64,000 bases of DNA. Source: an uncultured Oscillibacter sp. (GTDB taxonomy: Bacteria; Bacillota; Clostridia; Oscillospirales; Oscillospiraceae). The translations under genes and the position numbers were made by a program. Position 1 is the stretch's first letter; every line of letters starts with the position of its first letter. Below the pieces are notes generated by a model, which was given only the letters and a program-made list of their open reading frames with translations, had not been told where the DNA came from and ran no database searches. The stretch lies in the NCBI GenBank assembly GCA_910577405.1, contig CAJTMG010000010.1, forward strand, positions 29,975 to 93,974, read 5' to 3'. This document shows positions 9,501-16,806 of the stretch, in pieces.

Positions 9501-9562
9501 CAGTTCCTTTCTCTTTCCCCGACGGCAGAGCCTCTCACCGTTTGCTGCGAAAAGCCATTTTT

Positions 9563-9591
9563 ATTTTACCATATTTGTCTGCTTTTGGCAA
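9563..9591 (-). promoter_or_regulatory. Promoter of the ter operon
   Basis: On the minus strand a -35 box TTGCCA (9586-9591) and a -10 box TAAAAT (9563-9568) are separated by exactly 17 nt. Transcription would start near 9556, giving a leader of about 130 nt that contains the terminator-like hairpin. Confidence 0.65.
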
Positions 9592-9828
9592 GCGCAATTT
9601 CCTGGCGCTTTTTTCACCGCAGGCCTTCCCGCCTGACTGAAACCGCCCTTTATGCCGCAGATTATCCGCTTTTTTGTATTTATTATCCACCCTAAAACAT
9701 TCCATGTAATTTTTAACCGCGGCTCTGTTAATGATCCGTTACATTGATGAAGCAGCAGAGCAGTTCAACAAAAAAGCAAAAACCCGTGTCAGGTGATGCA
9801 GAGGGGAAAAACGCGCGCAAATTGAAAT
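9592..9828. other. Intergenic stretch, no gene seen
   Basis: This stretch lies between the ter promoter and the terminator of the riboflavin operon. It is AT-richer than the neighbouring genes. No coding region with a credible ribosome binding site and no known RNA was seen. Confidence 0.5.
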
Positions 9829-9860
9829 CCCCCGCAGGCAGATTGCTCCGCTTGCGGGGG
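9829..9860 (-). terminator. Terminator of the riboflavin operon
   Basis: A perfect 8-bp stem (TGCGGGGG/CCCCCGCA, seen here on the plus strand as CCCCCGCA...TGCGGGGG) sits just after the ribH stop codon. On the minus strand it is followed by a weak T-rich stretch (ATTTCAATTTG), so termination may be imperfect or helped by Rho. Confidence 0.55.
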
Positions 9861-9868
9861 GCATATAC

Positions 9869-10336
9869 TCAGGCGTCAATCTCCCGGAGAAGATTCACCA
9901 TCTCAATGGCGCCCAGAGCACAGTCATAGCCTTTATTGCCTGCCTTCGTTCCGGCGCGTTCGATGGCCTGCTCGATGTTCTCTGTAGTCAAAATCCCGAA
10001 CATCACAGGCACGCCCGTTTCCAGCGAGACAGACGCAATACCCTTGGAAACTTCGCTGCACACATAGTCATAGTGGCTGGTGGAACCCCGGATGACTGCG
10101 CCCAAACAGATCACCGCGTCGTACTTCCCGCTCTTTGCCAGCCGCGACGCAATTACGGGAATCTCAAACGCTCCAGGCACCCACGCAAGCGATACGTCCT
10201 CTTCCGCCACGTCGTGCCGCAGCAGTCCGTCCATCGCCCCGCTGACCAGCTTCGACGTGATGAATTCGTTGAACCGCGCCGCCACGATCGCCACTTTAAT
10301 CCCCTTCGATACCAGTTTTCCTTCATACGTTTTCAT
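9869..10336 (-). CDS. ribH: 6,7-dimethyl-8-ribityllumazine synthase
   Basis: 155 residues, the normal length. Family landmarks are IVAARFNEFITSKLVSGA near the N-terminus, WVPGAFEIPV, ICLGAVIRGSTSHYDYV (substrate-binding loop) and GILTTENIEQAIERAG. The enzyme condenses 5-amino-6-ribitylamino-uracil with 3,4-dihydroxy-2-butanone 4-phosphate to make lumazine, the substrate of RibE. It is the last gene of the operon, 28 nt after ribBA, with an AGGAGGAAAG site. Confidence 0.97.
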   Translation of the reverse strand: MKTYEGKLVSKGIKVAIVAARFNEFITSKLVSGAMDGLLRHDVAEEDVSLAWVPGAFEIPVIASRLAKSGKYDAVICLGAVIRGSTSHYDYVCSEVSKGIASVSLETGVPVMFGILTTENIEQAIERAGTKAGNKGYDCALGAIEMVNLLREIDA

Positions 10337-10364
10337 AGCTTCTTTCCTCCTTGTTCCGCCGTCC

Positions 10365-11567
10365 TTAGTTGTATTTCAGCAAATGCCCCATCCGGTTCTG
10401 CTTCGTCCGGAGATAAAACAAATCGTGAGGCGTGGCGTCCATCTGAATCGGCACCCGCTCTGTTATCTCCAGGCCGAATTCCGAAAGCTGATACACCTTA
10501 TCCGGATTGTTCGTCAGAAGGCGCATACTCTTTACGCCCAAAGCCCGTAAAATCTGCGCGCCAATATAATATTCCCGTTCGTCCCCCGCAAAGCCCAGAG
10601 CAAGATTTGCTTCCAGAGTGTCCATACCCTGCTCCTGAAGCGCGTACGCCCGCAGCTTGTTCATCAGACCAATTCCACGGCCCTCCTGACGCATATACAG
10701 CAGCACGCCCCGGCCCTCCTGCTCGATCTGCGTCATGGCGGCGGCTAACTGCTGGCCACAGTCGCAGCGGAGAGAACCAAATGTGTCTCCTGTCAGGCAT
10801 TCCGAATGGACGCGGCAGAGAATGTCTTTTCCGTCCCCAATCTCGCCCTTCACCAACGCTATGTGATGCTCGCCGTTCAGCTTGTTTACATACCCGACAG
10901 CCATGAAATCGCCGTACTTCGTGGGCATCCGCACAGACGCCGCTTCCTCTACCAGCATCTCATGGCATTTCCGGTAGTTCTGGAGGTCCTTGATCGTGAT
11001 GAATTTCAAATTCCATTGACGCGCCAGCTCTGCAAGCTCCGGAGTCCGCATCATCGTCCCGTCCTCACGCATCACCTCGCAGCACAGTCCGCAGGGCTTC
11101 AATCCCGCGAGACGGCACAGGTCTACCGTGGCCTCTGTATGCCCTTCCCGCTCCAGGACGCCGTTCTTCTTTGCCAGCAGGGGGAACATATGACCCGGAC
11201 GCCGGAAATCCTCTGCCTTGGCGTCCTCCGCTACGCAGGCCAAAGCCGTAACAGAACGCTCCGCCGCTGAAATTCCCGTGGTCGTGCTGGCATGGTCGAC
11301 AGATACCGTAAACGCCGTCTCATGGTTGTCTGTGTTCTCCTGTACCATCTGCGGAAATTGCAGCCTCCGGATATACTCCGCGGACATGGGCATACAAATC
11401 AGGCCCTTTGCGTACGTGGCCATGAAGTTTACATTTTCCGTTGTCGCAAACTCCGCCGCGCAGATGAAATCTCCTTCGTTCTCCCGGTCCGGGTCGTCCG
11501 TCACCAGGATGATCTTACCTTGCCGCAGGTCCTCCAGGGCTTCTTCGATTGTGTTGAACTGTACCAT
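10365..11567 (-). CDS. ribBA: Bifunctional DHBP synthase / GTP cyclohydrolase II
   Basis: About 400 residues. The N-terminal half is RibB: VTDDPDRENEGDF holds the acidic Mg2+-binding residues and RPGHMFPL and REGHTEA form the active site. The C-terminal half is GTP cyclohydrolase II: HSECLTGDTFGSLRCDCG carries the three zinc cysteines and MRQEGRGIGL the substrate loop. It supplies both precursors of riboflavin. The ATG at 11567 is chosen because GGAGG lies 5 nt in front of it; an in-frame ATG 12 nt upstream has no such site. It follows ribE by 17 nt. Confidence 0.96.
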   Translation of the reverse strand: MVQFNTIEEALEDLRQGKIILVTDDPDRENEGDFICAAEFATTENVNFMATYAKGLICMPMSAEYIRRLQFPQMVQENTDNHETAFTVSVDHASTTTGISAAERSVTALACVAEDAKAEDFRRPGHMFPLLAKKNGVLEREGHTEATVDLCRLAGLKPCGLCCEVMREDGTMMRTPELAELARQWNLKFITIKDLQNYRKCHEMLVEEAASVRMPTKYGDFMAVGYVNKLNGEHHIALVKGEIGDGKDILCRVHSECLTGDTFGSLRCDCGQQLAAAMTQIEQEGRGVLLYMRQEGRGIGLMNKLRAYALQEQGMDTLEANLALGFAGDEREYYIGAQILRALGVKSMRLLTNNPDKVYQLSEFGLEITERVPIQMDATPHDLFYLRTKQNRMGHLLKYN

Positions 11568-11584
11568 AATTGCCTCCATAGCTG

Positions 11585-12226
11585 TCAGTACCCGTACCGG
11601 GCCAGAAATTCTCTCGTCAGTCCGCCGCTTTCTGTTTTCCGTCCCGCCAGCAGCTTCTCAACGTACTTCCCTATGATGTCCGCTTCCAGATTCACCGCGT
11701 CTCCCTCCCGGCGTTCGCTCAATGTTGTATTCGCCGCCGTGTGTGGAATCACTGATACCGAAAACGTCTCCTCCGTCACCCCGGCTACCGTCAGGCTGAT
11801 GCCGTCTACCGTGATGGAGCCCTTTTCTACCACATACCGCAAGACCTCCGGCGGCGCGCTGATCGTGTACCAGACCGCGTTATCGTCTCTTTGCACGCGC
11901 CGGATGACACCCGTCCCATCCACGTGGCCCGCTGCAATGTGCCCGCCAAACCGTCCGTCCGCAGGCATTGCGCGCTCCAGATTCACCCCGCTGCCCGGCA
12001 CGAGCTTCGACAGGGCGCTCCGGTCCAGGGTCTCGTGCATCACGTCCGCTGTAAAGCCGCCCCGCGTCAAAGAGGTCACCGTCAGACACACGCCGTTTAC
12101 CGCGATGCTGTCCCCTGTCTTCGTGCCCTCCAGCACCGTCTTTGCCTTGATCTCCAATACCGCCGAATGCACACCCCGGCGAATTCGGCTGATCTTGCCC
12201 TTCTCTTCGATGATTCCTGTGAACAT
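11585..12226 (-). CDS. ribE: Riboflavin synthase, alpha subunit
   Basis: About 213 residues with two similar lumazine-binding halves. The first starts MFTGIIEEKGKI and contains DSIAVNGVCLTV; the second has GHIAAGHVDGTG and GSITVDGISLTV. The enzyme dismutates two lumazines into riboflavin and the pyrimidine precursor. The ATG at 12226 shares one base with the ribD stop codon (TGATG), so translation is coupled; an in-frame TTG 3 nt upstream is less likely to be the start. Confidence 0.96.
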   Translation of the reverse strand: MFTGIIEEKGKISRIRRGVHSAVLEIKAKTVLEGTKTGDSIAVNGVCLTVTSLTRGGFTADVMHETLDRSALSKLVPGSGVNLERAMPADGRFGGHIAAGHVDGTGVIRRVQRDDNAVWYTISAPPEVLRYVVEKGSITVDGISLTVAGVTEETFSVSVIPHTAANTTLSERREGDAVNLEADIIGKYVEKLLAGRKTESGGLTREFLARYGY

Positions 12227-13305
12227 CAACGCACCTCCCCTTCCAGCAGAACATCCTCCCCGAGCCGGGTCAGCATATAGTCTTTCAGCCGGACCGCCGC
12301 GTCAGGCAACGGCACCCCCTGGCCTTCTACCGGCGTCCGGGCGTCCTTTCCGCCAAAGAGCTTCGGGGCTATATACGCCTGCACTCTGTTCACCAGCCCG
12401 CTTTCCAAGGCCGTCCAGTTCAGCGTCCCGCCGCCCTCCAGAAGCACGCTGTCTATCTCTTCCAGGCCCAATTTTTCCATCAGCGCCGTCAGATCCAAGT
12501 GCCCGCCGCGCTCCGGAAGCTCCCAGACACGACACCCTGCCGCTTTGTATGCCTCCTGTCCCGGCGTTCCCTCGCAGACCGCAAAAATCGTCGGGTACTC
12601 CTTCGCCGTGGCTACTATCTTCGCCGTCAGAGGGGTCCGCAGGCGGCTGTCGCAGATGACCCGGACGGGCTGTCTTCCTCCCGGTATCCGGCACGTCAGA
12701 AGAGGATCGTCCGCCAGAACCGTCCCGACGCCGGCCATAATCGCACGATACCGGCTTCTCTGTTTCTGCACGTGGGCGCGGGCTTCCTCTCCCGTTATCC
12801 ATTGGGACGCTCCTGTATACGCCGCAATTTTCCCGTCCAGCGTCATGGCGTACTTCATCACCACATAGGGCCGCTTCGTCCGGATGTAGTGGAAAAAAAC
12901 CGCGTTCAGCCTTGTGCATTCCCGCTCCAGCACGCCCTCCGTCACCTCTGCCCCGGCGGCCCGCAGGATCTCAAGACCCTTCCCGGCTACCAGAGGATTC
13001 GGGTCCCCGGAACCTACGATGACACGGCGAATTCCCGCTTTCAGAATCGCGTCTGTGCAAGGCGGCTGGCGTCCCTGGTGACAGCACGGCTCCAAGGTCA
13101 CATACAGGTCCGCGCCTGCTGGGGATTCCGTGCAGGACAGAAGCGCGTTCCGTTCCGCGTGGGCCTCCCCGCAGCGCTGATGCCAGCCTTCGCCGATGAT
13201 GCGCCCGTCCTTCACCACCACCGCGCCTACCATCGGATTCGGCGAGGTCCAGCCCGCGCCCCGCTCCGCAAGCTCCAACGCCCGCGCCATATACCCTGCA
13301 TCCAT
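12226..13305 (-). CDS. ribD: Bifunctional diaminohydroxyphosphoribosylaminopyrimidine deaminase / 5-amino-6-(5-phosphoribosylamino)uracil reductase
   Basis: 359 residues. The N-terminal deaminase domain has HAERNAL and a PCCHQGRQPPC zinc site; the C-terminal reductase domain has MKYAMTLDGKIA, SRYRAIMAGVGTVLADDP and LLEGGGTLN, the NADPH-binding region. The ATG at 13305 (MDAGYMARAL) is chosen because GGGAGG lies 7 nt before it. The open frame extends 83 codons further upstream, but only through the FMN riboswitch and its terminator. First gene of the riboflavin operon. Confidence 0.96.
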   Translation of the reverse strand: MDAGYMARALELAERGAGWTSPNPMVGAVVVKDGRIIGEGWHQRCGEAHAERNALLSCTESPAGADLYVTLEPCCHQGRQPPCTDAILKAGIRRVIVGSGDPNPLVAGKGLEILRAAGAEVTEGVLERECTRLNAVFFHYIRTKRPYVVMKYAMTLDGKIAAYTGASQWITGEEARAHVQKQRSRYRAIMAGVGTVLADDPLLTCRIPGGRQPVRVICDSRLRTPLTAKIVATAKEYPTIFAVCEGTPGQEAYKAAGCRVWELPERGGHLDLTALMEKLGLEEIDSVLLEGGGTLNWTALESGLVNRVQAYIAPKLFGGKDARTPVEGQGVPLPDAAVRLKDYMLTRLGEDVLLEGEVR

Positions 13306-13323
13306 CTGACCGCCTCCCAAAAC

Positions 13324-13352
13324 AAAAAACGCCCCGAACGTATGTTCAGAGC
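13324..13352 (-). terminator. Riboswitch-controlled terminator before ribD
   Basis: On the minus strand GCTCTGAAC pairs with GTTCGGGGC around an ATAC loop and is followed by GTTTTTTG. It lies between the FMN aptamer and the ribD ribosome binding site. It is well placed to act as the off-state terminator when FMN is bound. Confidence 0.8.
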
Positions 13353-13460
13353 ACAGGAAACAAAACGCACTTCTCCCCGCGCCAAAAACAAAACTCCGGA
13401 ATGCACAAAAACATCCCAGAGCAGTCTCACAGCGCACGGAAGACCTTCCGCGCATTTCAA

Positions 13461-13568
13461 ATCTTCTTCCATCCAGACTATAACTGTCGGCTTCGGAATC
13501 ACACCGAATCATGCCTTGCGGCTCGTGGGCTTTACCACCGGTAGGGATTTGCACCCTGCCCTGAAGAT
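13461..13568 (-). promoter_or_regulatory. FMN riboswitch (RFN element)
   Basis: Read on the minus strand, the closing P1 helix is ATCTTC/GAAGAT. Between its arms are the RFN blocks GGGCAGGGTG, CCCTACCGGTGGTAAAGCCC, GATTCCGAAGCCGACAGT and AGTCTGGATGGAAGAAGA. These match the class as recalled, in order and spacing. FMN binding is expected to favour the terminator at 13324-13352 and shut off ribD-ribE-ribBA-ribH. Confidence 0.96.
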
Positions 13569-13589
13569 TTTATTTACTTGACAGAACGA

Positions 13590-13618
13590 AGTATACTCTT
13601 CCCGCAAGCGTTTGTCAA
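13590..13618 (-). promoter_or_regulatory. Promoter of the riboflavin operon
   Basis: A minus-strand -35 box TTGACA (13613-13618) and -10 box TATACT (13590-13595) with a 17-nt spacer. The RFN element starts about 20 nt downstream of the -10 box. Confidence 0.88.
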
Positions 13619-13637
13619 GCATTTTTTCAAAGCGGGG

Positions 13638-13674
13638 AAAAAAGAGTCCCGGGACCGCAAGAATCCCAGGCTCT
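13638..13674 (-). terminator. Terminator after mgtE
   Basis: Minus-strand AGAG-CCTGGGA pairs with TCCCGGGACTCT (one bulge) and is followed by TTTTTT. It lies 30 nt after the mgtE stop codon and just upstream of the riboflavin promoter. Confidence 0.8.
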
Positions 13675-13703
13675 CTGTTTTCCATTCCCGTTTTCTCCCG
13701 CCG

Positions 13704-15086
13704 TCAGATTCCCAGAAGGGCCGACGCGAAACGGAAGTAGATCAAAAGTGAAATCGCGTCTACAATCGTGGTAATAAACGGCGAGGCCATCACCGCGGGG
13801 TCAAAGCCCACCCGTTTTGCCAGCAGAGGCAGGGAACAGCCTACCAGTTTAGCACAGAAAACCGTTCCCATCAGCGTTGCGCAGACCACCAAGGCCACCT
13901 GAGGCGTGACGGCAGGATTCCGCAGAAGCCAACGGTCCACCAGCATCATTTTCAGGAAATTCGCTCCCGCAAGACACAGCCCGCAGCAGACAGATACACA
14001 GAATTCCTTCCAAAGCACCTGAAACAGGTCGGAAAAATGGACCTCCCCCAGCGAAAGCGCCCGTATTACCGCCGTGGACGCCTGGGTTCCGCTGTTGCCC
14101 CCGGTTCCGGAGAGCATGGGAATGAAAGACGTCAGAATCGCGCAGGCCATCAGGGATTTCTCAAAATGTGTTAAAATAATGCCCGTAAACGTGGCCGAGA
14201 GCATCAGCAGCATCAGCCAAGGCGTGCGGGCCTTCCAGGTCTCAAAAACGCTGGTCTTCAGATAGGGTTTGTCGCCGGGCAGCATGGCCGCCATTTTCTC
14301 GATGTCCTCCGTGACCTCTTCCTGCAAAACGTCAATAGCGTCGTCCACCGTGACGATACCTACCAGACGGTTCTCCTTGTCCACCACCGGCAGCGCAAGA
14401 AAGTCATACTTGCTCAAAGCCCGGGCCACCGCCTCCTGATCGTCCAGCGTCTGCACCGCGATCAAATGCCGCTCCATGATGTCCCCGATCACGTCGTCTT
14501 CCTCCGCAAGAAGGATTGTCCGGATGGTCAGCAGACCGATCAGATGCCGTCCTTCGTCCACCACGTAGCAGACGTTGATTGTCTCCTTATCCGGTCCCGT
14601 GCGGCGTATCCGTTTCAGCGCGTCCTCCACCGTCATATGGGCTTTCAGGTCCACATATTCCGTCGTCATAATGCTCCCGGCGGAATCCTCCGGATATTTC
14701 AGGATCTCGTTGATACTCTTCCGCATCTCCGGGTCCGAATGCCGCAGTATCCGCTTGACCACGTTGGCGGGCATTTCCTCCACAATATCCACCGTGTCGT
14801 CCAGATACAGCTCGTCCAGAACCTCTTTCAGCTCCGTGTTGGAAAAGCTGGAAATCAAAAGCTCCTGTTCGTCACTGTCCAGCTCTACAAAGACCTCCGC
14901 CGCCAGCTCTTTTGGCAGCAAGCGGAAGACCAGCGGCACCTTCTCCCCAAGCTCCGTACACACTCCCGCGATATCCGCCGCCTCCATCGGCAGCAGCAGG
15001 TCCCGCAGAGCGGCGTAACATTTTCGGTTCAGACCGTCCTCTATCTTCTCCAGCAGTTCCGCCCGATTTCCTTGCAGTTCAAACAT
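13704..15086 (-). CDS. mgtE: Magnesium transporter MgtE
   Basis: 460 residues, with the full MgtE layout: an N-terminal helical superhelix of acidic MgtE_N repeats (residues ~10-130), two CBS domains (~135-255; SAGSIMTTEYVDL starts the first), and five membrane helices at the C-terminus. The pore-region motifs GNSGTQASTAVIRALSLGE and the terminal DAISLLIYF segment are present. MgtE is a Mg2+-gated Mg2+ channel. It lies 34 nt after the macro-domain gene and shares its promoter and the M-box riboswitch; the start has a GGAGG site. Confidence 0.95.
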   Translation of the reverse strand: MFELQGNRAELLEKIEDGLNRKCYAALRDLLLPMEAADIAGVCTELGEKVPLVFRLLPKELAAEVFVELDSDEQELLISSFSNTELKEVLDELYLDDTVDIVEEMPANVVKRILRHSDPEMRKSINEILKYPEDSAGSIMTTEYVDLKAHMTVEDALKRIRRTGPDKETINVCYVVDEGRHLIGLLTIRTILLAEEDDVIGDIMERHLIAVQTLDDQEAVARALSKYDFLALPVVDKENRLVGIVTVDDAIDVLQEEVTEDIEKMAAMLPGDKPYLKTSVFETWKARTPWLMLLMLSATFTGIILTHFEKSLMACAILTSFIPMLSGTGGNSGTQASTAVIRALSLGEVHFSDLFQVLWKEFCVSVCCGLCLAGANFLKMMLVDRWLLRNPAVTPQVALVVCATLMGTVFCAKLVGCSLPLLAKRVGFDPAVMASPFITTIVDAISLLIYFRFASALLGI

Positions 15087-15119
15087 CTACGGGTCCTCCT
15101 TTCTTCTTTCAGCCTGCCC

Positions 15120-15932
15120 TTATTCGTTCAGGAAGGCTTTGATGCACCGGCCGTCCCTGGAGCTGTCCAGAACCGCCTGATAGATTGTCTCAAAATACGC
15201 GCCCATTCCTTCCGCAAGCAGCTCACGCCACCATGCCGCGATGTCCCTCGGGTCGTTCCGGAATACCCCGCAGCCGTACGCACCCAGTACCAGATGCTTT
15301 GCTCCCCGTTCCGCAAAAATCCCAAGGGCCAGCTTCATCCGGCGGCGCATAACCCGTCGTGCCTCCGTTTCATTCTCGCCCTTCAGCCGCACCTGTCCCA
15401 TGTTCACCGCGGGCAGGGTCAGCACTGACGCTTTCACCGGCGTGCCCGTCAAACACAGCCCGCTGTCCCGGACGAACAGAACCTCCGGAGAGTATATGCT
15501 GTAGTCCAGATACATCATGGAACGATGCGCGCGGTTTTTCTGGTAGTATTCCTCGTGGGCGGTCAGGGTCGGGTACAGCGTGCTGGAGACCGTCAGTGTT
15601 TCCTCCTGAGCCTTGGCGCCGTTCAGGAAACCGCCTCCCGGATTCTTCGCGCTGGCAAAGTTCAGAAGGCCGATTGCTGTTTTCCCTTCCTCCCATAGAC
15701 GCCGGACCGCCTCCACCGCAGACAGGTTTCCGACCCGCGTCTCCGGCTGGGGACAGGCTTTCTTTTCTTTGTATTTCTCCAGGATCGCCGCGCCTTCCTC
15801 CGGGGTAATCAGCACGCTCTCTGTCACCGACCGCTCCAACGATTCCCGTATATCTATCTGCCTGCCCTCCGCTTCGTAACAGCCCCGCTCCAGGATCGCC
15901 AGTGTTTCTTTCGCCATCGCTTTTCTGTCCAT
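15120..15932 (-). CDS. TIGR02452-family macro-domain protein (microbial PARG-like)
   Basis: 270 residues. The bacterial poly(ADP-ribose) glycohydrolase signature GGG-x6-QEE is visible (NPGGGFLNGAKAQEE, about residues 93-107), preceded by GLLNFASAKN and followed by LGAYGCGVFRNDP, a macro-domain ligand loop. The family removes ADP-ribose from modified molecules. The ATG at 15932 (MDRKAMAKE) has a GGGAG site. Longer in-frame starts would lie in the M-box terminator region and are rejected. It is the first gene behind the riboswitch and is co-transcribed with mgtE. Confidence 0.88.
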   Translation of the reverse strand: MDRKAMAKETLAILERGCYEAEGRQIDIRESLERSVTESVLITPEEGAAILEKYKEKKACPQPETRVGNLSAVEAVRRLWEEGKTAIGLLNFASAKNPGGGFLNGAKAQEETLTVSSTLYPTLTAHEEYYQKNRAHRSMMYLDYSIYSPEVLFVRDSGLCLTGTPVKASVLTLPAVNMGQVRLKGENETEARRVMRRRMKLALGIFAERGAKHLVLGAYGCGVFRNDPRDIAAWWRELLAEGMGAYFETIYQAVLDSSRDGRCIKAFLNE

Positions 15933-15962
15933 TTTCCGCTCCCTTCCCCGCCCGAAAACGCC

Positions 15963-16000
15963 AAAAATCTCCATTCGTCCTTTGCCGGTACGACTGGAGA
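15963..16000 (-). terminator. Terminator of the M-box expression platform
   Basis: Minus-strand TCTCCA-G-TCGT pairs with ACGA-A-TGGAGA around an 11-nt loop and is followed directly by TTTTTGG. It lies between the aptamer and the first start codon, as expected for a Mg2+-responsive off switch. Confidence 0.75.
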
Positions 16001-16045
16001 ATCCCCTCGTTTCCTGACGGATATGCCAATCCCGCTTCACCGCCT

Positions 16046-16190
16046 TACCGTTCGAGCTTTAGCCTCACAAGGCGGTGAAATCGCGTTAGATGATACCTTC
16101 GTTTCGATATCGCCTGTTCATACCCTCTTATGATGTCTCCATCACTTCGCGGCAGCGACCCATATCCTTATGGCAGCCTTACCTACCGGA
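16046..16190 (-). promoter_or_regulatory. M-box (ykoK) Mg2+ riboswitch
   Basis: On the minus strand the conserved blocks of the M-box are present in order: GGTAGGTAAGGCTGCC, a CCATA-AGGA-TATGG hairpin leading into GTCGCTGCCGC, a TGATG-GAGA-CATCA hairpin, an AAGGTATCATC segment, and the closing GAGGCTAAAGCTCGAACGG. These correspond to the recalled Bacillus M-box blocks (TTAGGTGAGGCTCC, ACGCTGCTGCC, TGCTAAAGCTC). The placement between a consensus promoter and an intrinsic terminator, in a transcript encoding the Mg2+ transporter MgtE, fits the class exactly. Confidence 0.87.
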
Positions 16191-16217
16191 CCTGATTCAG
16201 TTTTCCGTCTTTTTTGT

Positions 16218-16246
16218 ATTCTATGCCAATTCCTCCCCTATGTCAA
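16218..16246 (-). promoter_or_regulatory. Promoter of the PARG-like/mgtE operon
   Basis: Minus-strand -35 box TTGACA (16241-16246) and -10 box TAGAAT (16218-16223) with a 17-nt spacer. Transcription should start near 16211, about 20 nt before the M-box. Confidence 0.85.
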
Positions 16247-16706
16247 CCCTTTTGCCTGTCCTCCGCCTGCGGGCAAATACAGTTCTCCACTTTCCACACC
16301 GTTTATGCCCAGAGTTTCCACAGGCCATGCCCCTTTTCCTATGTCACCGCAGGGAACGTCCGCTGCAAATTCTTCTGGGAAATTGCTGGTTTGTCGTGTT
16401 TTGTCGGATTTTCAGGTTTTTACGTCTTTTCCGCTTATCCCGCTTGTCTGACCTGTTTTCTTTGAAAGGCTTTGTTTTATGTGGATAATCCGATTACCGA
16501 TAAATGATTTATCAACAGAATTCAGTAAAAATCTGTTTCTATAACGGCATTTTGCCCGAAATATGGATTTTATTCCATCTTTTTATTGTGCATATTAACC
16601 CTTGTTTCTGCTCTTTTCTCTGGTTTTCCCTTCCTCCTATGCCTCCTTTTTCCTTGCCCCCTGACGGCATTTTCTCAGACGGACTGCCGGAAATTTACAA
16701 CAGCCC
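16247..16706. other. Divergent intergenic region, no gene supported
   Basis: About 460 nt of pyrimidine-rich plus-strand sequence between the M-box promoter and the promoter of the large NTPase gene. Open frames exist on the plus strand but lack ribosome binding sites and have Phe/Pro/Ser-rich compositions unlike real proteins. No known RNA was recognised. Confidence 0.5.
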
Positions 16707-16736
16707 TTGTCAATCTGCACAAATTTATGTTATACT
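16707..16736 (+). promoter_or_regulatory. Promoter of the NTPase/HEPN-like cassette
   Basis: -35 box TTGTCA (16707-16712) and -10 box TATACT (16731-16736) with an 18-nt spacer. Transcription would start near 16743, which excludes the longer open-frame start at 16504 and supports the ATG at 16807. Confidence 0.7.
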
Positions 16737-16806
16737 GTTTCTTGTCGATTCTTCGGAGGCCATGCTTCCGAAAATACCTGGTCGACAGAAAGGATTGGTT
16801 TCTTTA

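Noticed and set aside
9428..9556. yybP-ykoY (Mn2+) riboswitch or T-box in the ter leader
   Set aside because: The conserved core sequences of neither class could be found; only the terminator-like hairpin is supported.
16040..16211. Group II intron or SRP-like RNA resemblance of the structured leader
   Set aside because: The ordered blocks and the mgtE operon context fit the M-box riboswitch much better, and no intron domain V or SRP core context is present.
16504..16806. 101-codon N-terminal extension of the giant NTPase
   Set aside because: It would start upstream of the promoter at 16707-16736; composition is Phe/Pro/Cys-rich and unlike the rest of the protein.
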